Source: Micromonospora matsumotoense (GTDB lineage Bacteria > Actinomycetota > Actinomycetes > Mycobacteriales > Micromonosporaceae). From it: 64,000 nucleotides of DNA. The notes below the pieces were generated by a model that did not search any database, had not been told where the DNA came from, and saw only the letters and a program-made list of their open reading frames with translations. The translations under genes were made by a program, and so were the position numbers. How positions within the stretch are numbered: the first letter of the stretch is position 1; each line of letters starts with the position of its first letter. The stretch lies in the NCBI RefSeq assembly GCF_900091525.1, contig NZ_FMCU01000003.1:310001-374000 (forward strand). Direction: 5' to 3'. Shown one piece after another: positions 43,562 to 52,792 of the stretch.

Positions 43562-45793
43562 ATGACAGACGGTGCACGCGCCGCAACACGAACGGGGCCC
43601 CCGCCCCCGGAGGCGGAAACGCACTGCCCGTACTGCGCACTCCAGTGCGGCATGGTGCTGCGGGACACCGACGGCCGGATCGAGGTCCGGCCCCGGGACT
43701 TCCCCACCAACCGGGGCGGGCTGTGCCAGAAGGGCTGGACCGCCGCCGAACTGCTCGACCACCCCGACCGGTTGACCACCCCGCTGGTCCGCGACCCGGC
43801 GGGCGAGCTGCGCCCGGCCAGCTGGGACGTCGCCCTGGACCGGATCGCCGACGGACTGCGCACCGTCCAACGTGCCCACGGTCGGGACGCGGTCGCGGTC
43901 TTCGGCGGCGGCGGTCTCACCAACGAGAAGGCGTACGCGCTCGGCAAGTTCGCCCGGGTGGCGCTGCGGACCCGGCACATCGACTACAACGGCCGGTGGT
44001 GCATGTCCTCGGCCGCGGCGGCCGGCCTGCGCGCCTTCGGCATCGACCGGGGACTGCCCTTCCCGCTGACCGACCTGGGCCGGACCGGAACCCTGCTGCT
44101 GGTCGGCGCGAACCCGGCCGAGACCATGCCACCGCTGATGCGGCACCTGACCGACCAGCGGGCCCGGGGCGGCCGGCTGATCGTGGTCGACCCCCGGCTC
44201 ACCGCCACCGCCCGCCAGGCCGACCTGCACCTGCAACCGCTGCCCGGCACCGATCTGGCGGTCGCCAACGCGCTGCTGCACATCGCGCTCACCGAGGGGC
44301 TGATCGACCGGGAGTACGTCGCCGCCCGCACCGAGGGCTTCGACGCGGTACGCCGTACCGTCGCCGGGTACTGGCCGGCCGAGGTGGAGCGGCTCTCCGG
44401 GGTGCCGGTGGCCGACCTGGAGGAGACCGCCCGCGCGCTCGGCACCGCCGACTCGGCCGTCATCCTCACCGCCCGGGGCGCCGAACAGCACGCCAAGGGC
44501 GTCGACACGGTCAGCGCGTACGTCAACCTCGCCCTCGCCCTCGGCCTGCCCGGCCGCCCACACTCCGGGTACGGCTGCCTCACCGGCCAGGGCAACGGCC
44601 AGGGTGGCCGCGAGCACGGCCAGAAGGCCGACCAGCTCCCCGGCTACCGGAAGATCGACGATCCGGTGGCCCGCGCCCACGTCGCCGGGGTGTGGGGGAT
44701 CGACCCCGCCGAGCTGCCCGGCCCCGGGGTGCCGGCCTACCAGCTGCTCGACTCGCTCGGCACCCCCGACGGCCCCCGCGCGCTGCTGGTCTTCGGCTCC
44801 AACCCGGTCGTCTCCGCGCCCCGGGCGGCCCGGGTCGAGTCCCGGCTGCGCGACCTGGACCTGCTGGTGGTGGCCGACTTCCTGCGTTCCGAGACCGCCG
44901 AGCTGGCCGACGTGGTGCTGCCGGTCGCCCAGTGGGCCGAGGAGGACGGCACGATGACCAACCTGGAGGGTCGGGTGCTGCGCCGCCGGGCACTGCGCGA
45001 ACCACCCCCCGGCGTCCGCACCGACCTGGCCGTCCTCGCCGGCCTCGCCGACCGCCTCGCCGACACCCCCGGCGCACCGGTCCCGGCGGCCACGTCGGAC
45101 GGTCCGGCCCCGACGACCCCGACGACCGCCCGGACCGTCGTCCCGGCCCCACGCACCGCCCCGGACCACTTCCCGGCCCCACGCACCGCCCCGGACCGCT
45201 TCCCGACCGATCCGAGGACCGTCTTCGCCGAGCTGCGGCGGGCCTCCGCCGGTGGCGTCGCCGACTACGCCGGGGTCACCTGGGACCGGATCGAGTCGAC
45301 CGACGGCGTCTTCTGGCCGTGCCCCGACCCGGACGGGCCGGACTCCCCCCGACTCTTCGCCGACACCTTCCCCACCCCCAGCGGCCGGGCCCGGTTCCAC
45401 GCCGTGCAGCACCGGCCGGCGGCCGAGGAGGTCTGCGCCGACTACCCGCTGCACTTCACCACCGGGCGGGTGCTGGCCCAGTACCAGTCCGGCGCGCAGA
45501 CCCGGCGGGTCGCCGCGCTGCACCGGGCCGCCCCGCACGGCTTCGTCGAGCTGCACCCCGACCTGGCCGCCCGGCTGGGAATCGGCGAGGGCGACGAGGT
45601 CCGGGTCGCCTCCCGCCGGGGTGAGCTGCGGGCACCGGCCCGGCTCAGCCCGACCATCCGGCCGGACACCGTCTTCGCCCCGTTCCACTGGCCCGGGGCG
45701 GCCCGCGCCAACTCGGTCACCAACGACGCCCTCGACCCGGTCTCCGGGATGCCCGAATTCAAGATCTGCGCGGTCCGGGTGGAGCGGGCATGA
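43562..45793 (+). CDS. nasA: Assimilatory nitrate reductase catalytic subunit
   Basis: A 743-residue cytoplasmic molybdopterin enzyme reducing nitrate to nitrite. An N-terminal [4Fe-4S] site (CPYCALQCGM ... GGLCQKGW) is followed by the Mo-bis-MGD domains (NGRWCMSSAAAAGLRAFG, with a Cys in the Mo-ligand position, VGANPAETMPPLM, GLPGRPHSGYGCLTGQGNGQGG) and the C-terminal MopB domain (FPTPSGRARFH, HFTTGRVLAQYQSGAQTRRV, RANSVTNDALDPVSGMPEFK). A low-complexity insert around residues 500-550 includes a duplicated APRTAPD unit. No ribosome site is obvious, consistent with a leaderless mRNA. It overlaps the next gene by ATGA. Confidence 0.96.
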   Translation: MTDGARAATRTGPPPPEAETHCPYCALQCGMVLRDTDGRIEVRPRDFPTNRGGLCQKGWTAAELLDHPDRLTTPLVRDPAGELRPASWDVALDRIADGLRTVQRAHGRDAVAVFGGGGLTNEKAYALGKFARVALRTRHIDYNGRWCMSSAAAAGLRAFGIDRGLPFPLTDLGRTGTLLLVGANPAETMPPLMRHLTDQRARGGRLIVVDPRLTATARQADLHLQPLPGTDLAVANALLHIALTEGLIDREYVAARTEGFDAVRRTVAGYWPAEVERLSGVPVADLEETARALGTADSAVILTARGAEQHAKGVDTVSAYVNLALALGLPGRPHSGYGCLTGQGNGQGGREHGQKADQLPGYRKIDDPVARAHVAGVWGIDPAELPGPGVPAYQLLDSLGTPDGPRALLVFGSNPVVSAPRAARVESRLRDLDLLVVADFLRSETAELADVVLPVAQWAEEDGTMTNLEGRVLRRRALREPPPGVRTDLAVLAGLADRLADTPGAPVPAATSDGPAPTTPTTARTVVPAPRTAPDHFPAPRTAPDRFPTDPRTVFAELRRASAGGVADYAGVTWDRIESTDGVFWPCPDPDGPDSPRLFADTFPTPSGRARFHAVQHRPAAEEVCADYPLHFTTGRVLAQYQSGAQTRRVAALHRAAPHGFVELHPDLAARLGIGEGDEVRVASRRGELRAPARLSPTIRPDTVFAPFHWPGAARANSVTNDALDPVSGMPEFKICAVRVERA
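45143..45202 (+). repeat. 30-bp direct duplication inside nasA
   Basis: Two adjacent 30-bp copies (45143-45172, 45173-45202) differ at one base and encode a Pro/Arg/Thr-rich linker. The frame is kept. Confidence 0.9.
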
Positions 45794-47223
45794 CCGGGCA
45801 GATCGTGATCGTCGGGTACGGGATGGCCGGCGCCCGGCTCGCCACCGAACTGCACAGCCGCAACGGCGACCGGAAGGTCACCGTGCTCGGGGCGGAACCG
45901 CACCGGGCGTACAACCGGATCATGCTCAGCACGCTGCTGGCCGGCAAGGTCGACGAGCCCGACGTGGAGCTGGCCGAGGTCGCCGGGCAGGGCACCGACG
46001 TGCGTACCGGCGTGGTGGCCGCCGCGATCGACCGGGCGGCCCGGACGGTGCGCACCACCGACGGCGACCGGATCGACTACGACCACCTGGTCCTCGCCAC
46101 CGGCAGCCGGGCCGTGGTGCCCCCGCTGCCCGGCCTCGACCCGGCCGCCCTGCCGCCCCGGGTGGCCGTCTTCCGCACCCTGGCCGACTGCCGCCGCATC
46201 CTCGCCGCCGCCCGCACCGCCCGTACCGCGCTGGTGCTCGGCGGCGGGCTGCTCGGCCTGGAGGCGGCGCGCGGCCTGGCCGCCCGGGGGCTCTCGGTCA
46301 CGGTCGTCCACCCTCACCCGCACCTGATGGAACGGCAGCTCGACCCGGCCGCCGGGGAGGTGCTCGCCGGCACGCTGGCCGGGCTCGGCGTCGCCACCCG
46401 GCTGGGGGTGCCAGCGGCCGGGCTGGCCGCCGACGCCGACGGGGTCCGCCTCGCGCTGGCCGACGGCACCCGGCTGACCGCCGACCTGCTGGTGCTCTCC
46501 TGCGGGGTACGCCCCGACACCGACCTCGCCGCCGCCGCCGGACTGGCCGTCGACCGGGGGGTGCTGGTCGACGACCGGCTGCGCACCGACGACGAGGCGA
46601 TCTCGGCGATCGGCGACTGCGCCCGCACCGGCGGCCCGACCGGGCTGGTCGCGCCCGCCTGGGCACAGGCCCGGGTGGTGGCCCGGCTGCTCACCGGCGA
46701 GGAGCCCACGGCCCGCTACCGGCCCCGGCCGGTGGTGACCCGGCTCAAGGCCGCCGGGATCGACCTGGCCGCGATGGGCGACCCGACCGGCGGCCCCGGC
46801 GAGGAGCTGACCTTCGCCGACCCGGCCCGGGGGACGTACGCCCGACTGCGGATCCACCACGACCGGCTGACCGGGGCGATCCTGCTCGGTGACAACCCGG
46901 CGGTCGGCACGGTCGTGCAGCTCTTCGACCGGGGCGCGGCGGTCCCCACCGACCGGCGGGCACTGCTGCTCGGCCGGTCGCTCGGCAACGCCCCCGCGAC
47001 ACCCGCCGCGTCCCCGGCGCTGATGCCGGACACGGCGACCGTCTGCCAGTGCAACGACGTCGACAAGGGCACCCTGGTCCGCTGCTGGCGGGCCGGTGCC
47101 CGGACGGTCGACGAGGTGGTCGCCGCCACCCGGGCCGGCACCGGCTGCGGTGGCTGCCGGCAGGCCGTCGGCGGGATCGTCGGCTGGCTGTCCGAGGTGG
47201 ACTCGGTGGGGACACCCCGATGA
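45790..47223 (+). CDS. FAD/NAD(P) oxidoreductase with BFD [2Fe-2S] domain
   Basis: A 477-residue flavoprotein. The FAD-binding VIVGYGMAGARLATEL, the NAD-binding LVLGGGLLGLEAARGLAARG and a late GDCAR motif show a pyridine-nucleotide-disulphide-type reductase like the N-terminal half of NirB. The C-terminus has a BFD domain with CQCNDVDKG and TGCGGC. It overlaps nasA by 4 nt and is the likely electron donor (NasC/NasB-like) to the nitrate reductase. A fused nirB cannot be meant because a complete nirB follows. Confidence 0.9.
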   Translation: MTGQIVIVGYGMAGARLATELHSRNGDRKVTVLGAEPHRAYNRIMLSTLLAGKVDEPDVELAEVAGQGTDVRTGVVAAAIDRAARTVRTTDGDRIDYDHLVLATGSRAVVPPLPGLDPAALPPRVAVFRTLADCRRILAAARTARTALVLGGGLLGLEAARGLAARGLSVTVVHPHPHLMERQLDPAAGEVLAGTLAGLGVATRLGVPAAGLAADADGVRLALADGTRLTADLLVLSCGVRPDTDLAAAAGLAVDRGVLVDDRLRTDDEAISAIGDCARTGGPTGLVAPAWAQARVVARLLTGEEPTARYRPRPVVTRLKAAGIDLAAMGDPTGGPGEELTFADPARGTYARLRIHHDRLTGAILLGDNPAVGTVVQLFDRGAAVPTDRRALLLGRSLGNAPATPAASPALMPDTATVCQCNDVDKGTLVRCWRAGARTVDEVVAATRAGTGCGGCRQAVGGIVGWLSEVDSVGTPR

Positions 47224-47252
47224 CCGTGATGACACCACGAGGAGGTGACCCG

Positions 47253-49823
47253 ATGACCGGTGGACGATTGGTCGTCGTCGGCAACGGCATGGTCGGTCAA
47301 CGGTTCGTCGAGGCGCTGCGCGCCCGCGACCACGACCGGCGCTGGCAGGTGACGGTGCTCGCCGAGGAACCCCGCCCGGCGTACGACCGGGTGCGGCTGT
47401 CCGCGTTCTTCGACGGGGTGTCCGCCGGGGAGCTGAACCTGCACACCCCGGACGACGGGGTGCAGTTGCGCCTCGCCGACCCGGTCACCGGGATCGACCG
47501 GGACCGGCGGGTGGTGACCACCGCGACCGGCGAGCACCCGTACGACGCGCTGGTGCTGGCCACCGGGTCGTACCCGTTCGTCCCGCCGGTGGCCGGCACG
47601 GACCTGCCCGGCGTCTTCGTCTACCGCACCCTGGACGACCTGGAGGCGATCCGGGAGCACGCCCGGGGTCGGGTGACCGGGGCGGTGATCGGTGGCGGCC
47701 TGCTCGGTCTGGAGGCCGCCAACGCGCTGCGGCTGCTGGGGCTGCGTACCCACGTGGTGGAGTTCGCGCCCCGGCTGATGCCGGTGCAGGTCGACGAGGC
47801 GGGCGGCGCGATGCTGCGGCGCTACGTGGAGGAGCTGGGGGTCACCACCCACCTGGGGGTGGGCACCACCGCGCTGCGGCCCGGCCCGGACGGCGCGGTC
47901 GCCGCGTTGGACCTCTCCGACGGCGGCACGGTCGACGCCGACCTGGTGGTGGTGGCCGCCGGCATCCGGCCCCGCGACGAGCTGGCCCGCACCGCCGGGC
48001 TGCGCCTCGGCCCGCGCGGCGGGGTGCTGGTCGACGGGAGCTGCCGCAGCGACGACGCGCGGATCTGGGCCGTCGGCGAGTGCGCGGCCGTCGACGGCAC
48101 CTGCCACGGCCTGGTCGCCCCCGGGTACGCGATGGCCGAGGTGGTGGCCGACCGGCTGCTCGGCGGCGCGGCCACCTTCCCCGGCGCGGACAGCGCCACC
48201 AAGCTCAAGCTGCTCGGCGTCGACGTGGCCTCGTTCGGCGACGCCCACGGCACCACCCCGGGCTGCCTGGACGTCACGTTCACCGACCCGGTCACCCGCT
48301 CGTACGCGAAGCTGGTCCTCTCCGACGACGCGCGGACGCTGCTCGGTGGGGTGCTGGTCGGGGACGCGACCGCCTACCCGACGCTGCGGGCCAGCGTCGG
48401 CGGGCCGCTGCCCGCTCCCCCGCTGGCGCTGCTGGCCCCGGCGGGCGAGCCGGGAGCCGGGGTGACGACGCTGCCCGGGGCGGCGCAGGTCTGCTCCTGC
48501 AACGCGGTGACCCGGGACGACATCGACACGGCGATCGCCGGTGGGGCCACCGACGTGCCGGCGCTGAAGGCGTGCACCCGGGCCGGGACGAGCTGCGGCT
48601 CCTGCGTGCCGATGCTCAAGCAACTGCTCGACGCGGCCGGGGTGCAGCAGTCCACCGCCCTGTGCGAGCACTTCGACGTCAGCCGCCAGGAGCTGTTCGA
48701 CATCGTCCGGGTGCGCGGCATCCGGACGTTCTCGCAGCTCGTCGCCGAGCACGGCCGGGGCCGGGGCTGCGACGTCTGCAAGCCGGTGGTGGCCTCGATC
48801 CTCGCCTCGCTGGGCACCGGGCACGTGCTCGACGGCGAGCAGGCGTCGTTGCAGGACACCAACGACCACTTCCTGGCCAACCTGCAACGCGACGGCAGCT
48901 ACTCGGTGGTGCCCCGGATTCCGGGCGGCGAGATCACCCCGGACAAGCTGATCGTGATCGGGGAGGTGGCCCGCGACTTCCAGCTCTACACCAAGATCAC
49001 CGGAGGGCAGCGGATCGACCTGTTCGGCGCACGGGTCGAGCAGTTGCCGCAGATCTGGCGTCGGCTGGTCGACGCCGGCTTCGAGTCCGGCCACGCGTAC
49101 GGCAAGGCGCTGCGGACGGTGAAGTCCTGCGTCGGCGAGACCTGGTGCCGGTACGGGGTGCAGGACTCGGTCGGCCTGGCCGTCGCCCTGGAGCTGCGCT
49201 ACCGGGGGCTGCGCGCCCCGCACAAGCTCAAGTCCGCCGTCTCCGGTTGCGCCCGGGAGTGCGCCGAGGCGCGCAGCAAGGACTTCGGCATCATCGCCAC
49301 CGACACCGGATGGAACCTCTACCTCGGCGGCAACGGCGGCTTCCGGCCCCGGCACGCCGACCTGTTCGCCACCGACCTGTCCACCGACGAGCTGATCACG
49401 CTGATCGACCGGTTCCTGATGTTCTACGTCCGCACCGCCGACCGGTTGCAGCGCACCGCCGCCTGGATCGAGGCGATGGACGGCGGCCTGGACCACCTCC
49501 GGTCGGTGATCGTCGACGACTCGCTCGGGCTCTGCGCCGAACTCGACGCGGCGATCGCCCGGCACGTCACGTCCTACTCCGACGAGTGGCGCGACGTGCT
49601 CGAAGACCCGGAACGGCTGCGCCGGTTCACCTCGTTCGTCAACGCCCCCGACGTGCCGGACCCGTCGATCACCTTCGCGGTGGAACGCGGCCAGCCGGTG
49701 CCGACGCGGGAACCCCTCACCGCGACCGGGGCCGCGCCACCCACCGGAGCCGCCGCCTCCGCCGGGGCCCCCACCCGGCGTCGTCAGCCGGTCGCCCTCG
49801 GACTGCCGGAGGTACGGCGATGA
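47253..49823 (+). CDS. nirB: Assimilatory nitrite reductase large subunit
   Basis: An 856-residue siroheme enzyme reducing nitrite to ammonium with NAD(P)H. It has an N-terminal flavoprotein part (VVGNGMVGQRFVEAL, GGGLLGLEAANALRLLG), BFD-type clusters (CSCNAVTRDD ... AGTSCGSC; a second Cys pair in GRGCDVCKP), and the siroheme/[4Fe-4S] domain with CVGETWCRYG and SGCARECAEA. ATG 47253 was chosen because GAGGAGGTG lies 5 nt upstream; an ATG at 47220 overlapping the previous stop is possible. It overlaps nirD by ATGA. The short Pro/Ala-rich C-terminal extension is not part of the catalytic fold. Confidence 0.97.
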   Translation: MTGGRLVVVGNGMVGQRFVEALRARDHDRRWQVTVLAEEPRPAYDRVRLSAFFDGVSAGELNLHTPDDGVQLRLADPVTGIDRDRRVVTTATGEHPYDALVLATGSYPFVPPVAGTDLPGVFVYRTLDDLEAIREHARGRVTGAVIGGGLLGLEAANALRLLGLRTHVVEFAPRLMPVQVDEAGGAMLRRYVEELGVTTHLGVGTTALRPGPDGAVAALDLSDGGTVDADLVVVAAGIRPRDELARTAGLRLGPRGGVLVDGSCRSDDARIWAVGECAAVDGTCHGLVAPGYAMAEVVADRLLGGAATFPGADSATKLKLLGVDVASFGDAHGTTPGCLDVTFTDPVTRSYAKLVLSDDARTLLGGVLVGDATAYPTLRASVGGPLPAPPLALLAPAGEPGAGVTTLPGAAQVCSCNAVTRDDIDTAIAGGATDVPALKACTRAGTSCGSCVPMLKQLLDAAGVQQSTALCEHFDVSRQELFDIVRVRGIRTFSQLVAEHGRGRGCDVCKPVVASILASLGTGHVLDGEQASLQDTNDHFLANLQRDGSYSVVPRIPGGEITPDKLIVIGEVARDFQLYTKITGGQRIDLFGARVEQLPQIWRRLVDAGFESGHAYGKALRTVKSCVGETWCRYGVQDSVGLAVALELRYRGLRAPHKLKSAVSGCARECAEARSKDFGIIATDTGWNLYLGGNGGFRPRHADLFATDLSTDELITLIDRFLMFYVRTADRLQRTAAWIEAMDGGLDHLRSVIVDDSLGLCAELDAAIARHVTSYSDEWRDVLEDPERLRRFTSFVNAPDVPDPSITFAVERGQPVPTREPLTATGAAPPTGAAASAGAPTRRRQPVALGLPEVRR

Positions 49824-50167
49824 GCGACACCGTCACCCTCACCTGGACCCCGGTCTGCCCGCTGGACCGGCTGGAGCCCGAGCGGGGCGTCGCCGCCCTG
49901 GTCGACGGCGTCCAGGTGGCCATCTTCCGCACCGACGACGAACTGTTCGCGGTCGACAACCTCGACCCGCTCAGCGGCGCGTACGTGATGTCGCGGGGCA
50001 TCGTCGGCAGCCGGGGCGGGGCGCCCACCATCGCCTCACCCCTGCACAAGCAGGTGTACGACCTGCGAACCGGGCTCTGCCTGGACCTGCCCGGGGTGAC
50101 CCTGCCCCGGTACGACGTCCGCTGCCGGGACGGCCTGGTCGAGGTGCGGCTGCGACAGGAGGAGTGA
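49820..50167 (+). CDS. nirD: Assimilatory nitrite reductase small subunit
   Basis: A 115-residue Rieske-fold protein, partner of NirB. The expected Rieske ligand motifs are absent: the first reads NLDPLSGAY and the second PLHKQVYDLRTG, so no [2Fe-2S] cluster can be bound, as in other NirD proteins. The structural core (AIFRTDDELFAVDN) is intact. The gene overlaps nirB by 4 nt and meets nnaR at its stop codon. Confidence 0.95.
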   Translation: MSDTVTLTWTPVCPLDRLEPERGVAALVDGVQVAIFRTDDELFAVDNLDPLSGAYVMSRGIVGSRGGAPTIASPLHKQVYDLRTGLCLDLPGVTLPRYDVRCRDGLVEVRLRQEE

Positions 50168-51255
50168 TGCGGGACGAACTGGCCGGCTTCACCATCGGGG
50201 TGACCGCCGACCGGCGACGCGACGAGTTGGCCGCGTTGCTGGAACGGCGTGGCGCCCGGGTGGTGCTCGCCCCGGCCCTGCGGATCGTGCCGTTGGCCGA
50301 CGACACCGACCTGCGGGACGCCACCCGGGCCTGCCTGGACCGGCCACCGGACGTGCTGATGGCCAACACCGGCATCGGGATGCGTGGCTGGTTGGAGGCG
50401 GCCGAGGGCTGGGGGCTGGCCGAGCCGCTGAAGGGCGTGCTCTCCCGGGCCTACGTGGTGGCCCGGGGTCCCAAGGCGCGCGGCGCGATCCGGGCCGCCG
50501 GCCTGCACGACCAGTGGTCACCCGCCTCGGAGAGCTGCGAGGAGGTGGTCGAGCACCTGTGCCGGCGCGGGGTGGCCGGGCAGGTGATCGCCATGCAACT
50601 GCACGGCGACCGGCAACCGGAGTGCACCGAGGCCCTGGAGGCCGCCGGGGCCACCGTCATCGAGGTGCCCGTCTACCGGTGGGCCCCACCGACCGACCCG
50701 GCCCCGCTGCACCGGCTGATCGACCTGGTGGCCGGCCGACTGGTCGACGCCGTCACCTTCACCTCCGCCCCGGCGGCGGAGGCGCTGCTGCGCGCCGCCG
50801 GCGACCGTACCGAGGCGGTGCTGGCCGCGTTGCGGGGGGACGTGCTGGTCAGCTGCGTCGGCGCGGTCACCGCCGAACCGCTGGTGCGGCGGGGGGTGCC
50901 GGTGAGCGCGCCGGCCCGGGCCCGGCTCGGCGCGCTGGTCCGCACCATCGTGGACGAACTTCCCCGCCGTACCGTCACGGTCAAGGCGGCCGGGCATCTG
51001 CTGACCCTGCGCGGGCACGCCGCCGTCATCGACGGGGAGCTGCGGCCCCTGGCGCCCGCGCCGATGGCGGTGCTGCGGGCGCTCGCCGCCCGGCCCGGTC
51101 GGGTGCTGTCCCGGACCGAACTGCTGCGCACGCTGCCCCGGGGGGCCGACGAGCACGCGGTGGAGATGGCGGTGGCCCGGCTGCGGGTGGGGCTGCGGGC
51201 GCCCCGGGTGGTACAGACCGTCGTCAAACGCGGCTACCGGCTCCGGGTGGAGTGA
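50167..51255 (+). CDS. nnaR: HemD-like regulator of nitrate/nitrite assimilation (NnaR type)
   Basis: A 362-residue fusion. The N-terminal ~250 residues are a uroporphyrinogen-III synthase fold (GFTIGVTADRRRDELAALLERRG, VTFTSAPAAEALLRAAG). The C-terminal ~100 residues are an OmpR-type winged helix (PLAPAPMAVLRALAARPGRVLSRTELL ... VVQTVVKRGYRL). This architecture, at the end of nas-nir operons, is that of NnaR, which co-activates nitrite assimilation genes with GlnR in Streptomyces and mycobacteria. Whether the HemD half still makes uroporphyrinogen III, the siroheme precursor, is unclear. Start ATG 50167 follows AGGAGG at 4-nt spacing. Confidence 0.85.
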   Translation: MRDELAGFTIGVTADRRRDELAALLERRGARVVLAPALRIVPLADDTDLRDATRACLDRPPDVLMANTGIGMRGWLEAAEGWGLAEPLKGVLSRAYVVARGPKARGAIRAAGLHDQWSPASESCEEVVEHLCRRGVAGQVIAMQLHGDRQPECTEALEAAGATVIEVPVYRWAPPTDPAPLHRLIDLVAGRLVDAVTFTSAPAAEALLRAAGDRTEAVLAALRGDVLVSCVGAVTAEPLVRRGVPVSAPARARLGALVRTIVDELPRRTVTVKAAGHLLTLRGHAAVIDGELRPLAPAPMAVLRALAARPGRVLSRTELLRTLPRGADEHAVEMAVARLRVGLRAPRVVQTVVKRGYRLRVE

Positions 51256-51268
51256 GCCGGCAACGGGC

Positions 51269-51326
51269 CGGGTCACCGGTGGCGACGACCCGGCCCGAGG
51301 GCTGCGTCGTCGCCACCGGTGACCCG
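51269..51326. terminator. Perfect 21-bp inverted repeat between nnaR and cvnD
   Basis: Arms 51269-51289 and 51306-51326 are perfect inverted copies with a 16-nt loop, between two convergent genes; a bidirectional terminator is the simplest reading. Confidence 0.85.
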
Positions 51327-51333
51327 TGCGCGC

Positions 51334-51957
51334 TCAGCCCACCGGGGCCGGGAAGCCCCGGCCGTGCTCGGCCTGCAGCCGGATCATGGCGTGCTCGACC
51401 ACCGTCACCAGCACCTGCTTGACCGACTCCCGGTCCCGGGCGTCGCACATCACCAGCGGCACGTCCGCCGAGATGGCCAACGCCTCGCGGATCTCGTCCG
51501 GCTCGTACAGGTCCGCGCCGTCGAACCGGTTCAGCGCGACCACGTACGGCAGTTTGCGGTTCTCGAAGTAGTCCAGTGGGGCGAAGGCGTCGGTGATCCG
51601 TCGGGTGTCCACCAGGACGGCGGCACCCACCGCACCCCGGATGATCTCGTCCCACATGAACCAGAACCGGGTCTGCCCGGGGGTGCCGAACAGGTACAGG
51701 ATCAGGTCCTGCGCCATGGTGATCCGGCCGAAGTCCATGGCGACCGTGGTGGTCTCCTTGCCCGGCACCTTCGACGGGTCGTCGATGCCGACGCCGGCGG
51801 CGGTCATCAGCGCCTCTGTGGTCAGCGGAGTGATCTCGGAGATCGCTCCGACCAGGGTCGTCTTGCCCACGCCGAAGCCGCCCGCGACCACGATCTTCGC
51901 GGAGACGATTCCCCGGCTCTGGCGCGACCCGGCGGGGTCATAGCCTGCGAAGTCCAC
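51334..51957 (-). CDS. cvnD: Conservon small GTPase-like protein CvnD
   Basis: A 207-residue Ras/MglA-like GTPase. The P-loop is VAGGFGVGKTTLVGAIS, switch II is YLFGTPGQTRFWFMWDEI, and the base-recognition motif is VVALNRFDG (NKxD replaced by NRFD, as in this family). It is the last gene of a four-gene Cvn conservon whose members form a membrane-associated complex in Streptomyces, often compared to a G-protein switch. The GTG start overlaps cvnC by 20 nt. Confidence 0.93.
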   Translation of the reverse strand: MDFAGYDPAGSRQSRGIVSAKIVVAGGFGVGKTTLVGAISEITPLTTEALMTAAGVGIDDPSKVPGKETTTVAMDFGRITMAQDLILYLFGTPGQTRFWFMWDEIIRGAVGAAVLVDTRRITDAFAPLDYFENRKLPYVVALNRFDGADLYEPDEIREALAISADVPLVMCDARDRESVKQVLVTVVEHAMIRLQAEHGRGFPAPVG

Positions 51958-52300
51958 TTAGCACCCTTCCAAGGATTTCCATTCGCTCCTCGAACCCCTC
52001 GGCGGGAGCGGCAGTGTGTAGCGTGAGCAGACCGTCGGCGACCAGGTCGGCGACCAGCACCCGGGCGACGCCCAGCGGCATCCGGGTGTACGCGGCGATC
52101 TCCGCCAGCGACTGCGCCCGACCCTCGCAGACGGTGGCGATTCGATACTTGTCGTGCCCGGCGAAGCGGGACTCGGCCACCTGGGTCGCGCTGCAGGTGA
52201 GCACCGCCTCCAGCGCGATGTCCCGGCTCGGTTCGGTACGGCCTCGGGTGACCGCGTACGGACGCACCAGCGCCCCACGTGGGTCCCGCCGGGGGTCCAT
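51938..52300 (-). CDS. cvnC: Conservon DUF742 protein CvnC
   Basis: A 120-residue DUF742 protein. RGALVRPYAVTRGRT at the N-terminus and a winged-helix-like core (AEIAAYTRMPLGVARVLVADLVADGLLTLH) are diagnostic. In conservons it bridges the CvnB and CvnD proteins; direct DNA binding is unproven. It overlaps cvnD and starts 84 bp after cvnB. Confidence 0.93.
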   Translation of the reverse strand: MDPRRDPRGALVRPYAVTRGRTEPSRDIALEAVLTCSATQVAESRFAGHDKYRIATVCEGRAQSLAEIAAYTRMPLGVARVLVADLVADGLLTLHTAAPAEGFEERMEILGRVLSGLRRL

Positions 52301-52384
52301 GCCGCGATCACCTCCTCCCGCCCGGGTCCGGCCCGGATGCGTCGTCCCTCTGGCCGGACGCGGTCGCGCCCGGCCCCGTCCCCG

Positions 52385-52792
52385 CTACGAGCGCACCGCG
52401 TCCCGGGGCAGCGGCACCAACGCCGCGCCCACCCGCTCGACCAGCAACGCCATCTCGTAGCCGACCTGACCCACGTCGCAACTACGGGCGGCGAGCACCG
52501 CCATCGACGAGCCGTCACTGATCGACATGAGGAACAGGTATCCGCTGTCCATCTCGATCACTGTCTGCAGCACCCCGCCCGCGCTGAACATCCGGGCGGC
52601 ACCCTCGGTCAGACTCACCACGCCGGAGGTGATCGCGGCGAGCTGGTCGGCCCGGTCGGTGGGCAGGTCCCGCGAGGAGGCGAGCAGCAGCCCGTCCGCG
52701 GACACCGCCACCACGTGGGCGATGCCCGCCACGCTGTCGGCGAAGTTGGTGAGCAGCCAACCCATGTCCTGCATGGCAGCTGGCCTGTTCAT
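52385..52792 (-). CDS. cvnB: Conservon roadblock/LC7 protein CvnB
   Basis: A 135-residue roadblock/LC7-domain protein (MGWLLTNFADSVAGIAHVVAVSADGLLLASS ... GYLFLMSISDGSSMAVLAA). In MglA-type systems such proteins act as GTPase-activating partners; CvnB is the counterpart for CvnD. The ATG overlaps the cvnA stop by 4 nt. Confidence 0.94.
   Translation of the reverse strand: MNRPAAMQDMGWLLTNFADSVAGIAHVVAVSADGLLLASSRDLPTDRADQLAAITSGVVSLTEGAARMFSAGGVLQTVIEMDSGYLFLMSISDGSSMAVLAARSCDVGQVGYEMALLVERVGAALVPLPRDAVRS

Noticed and set aside
45790..47223. A second, truncated copy of nirB
   Set aside because: The protein ends cleanly in its own BFD domain, lacks any trace of a siroheme part and overlaps nasA, so it is a dedicated reductase.
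51269..51326. A transposon end or integrase site
   Set aside because: The inverted repeat sits exactly between two convergent stop codons, has no flanking duplication and works as a terminator.
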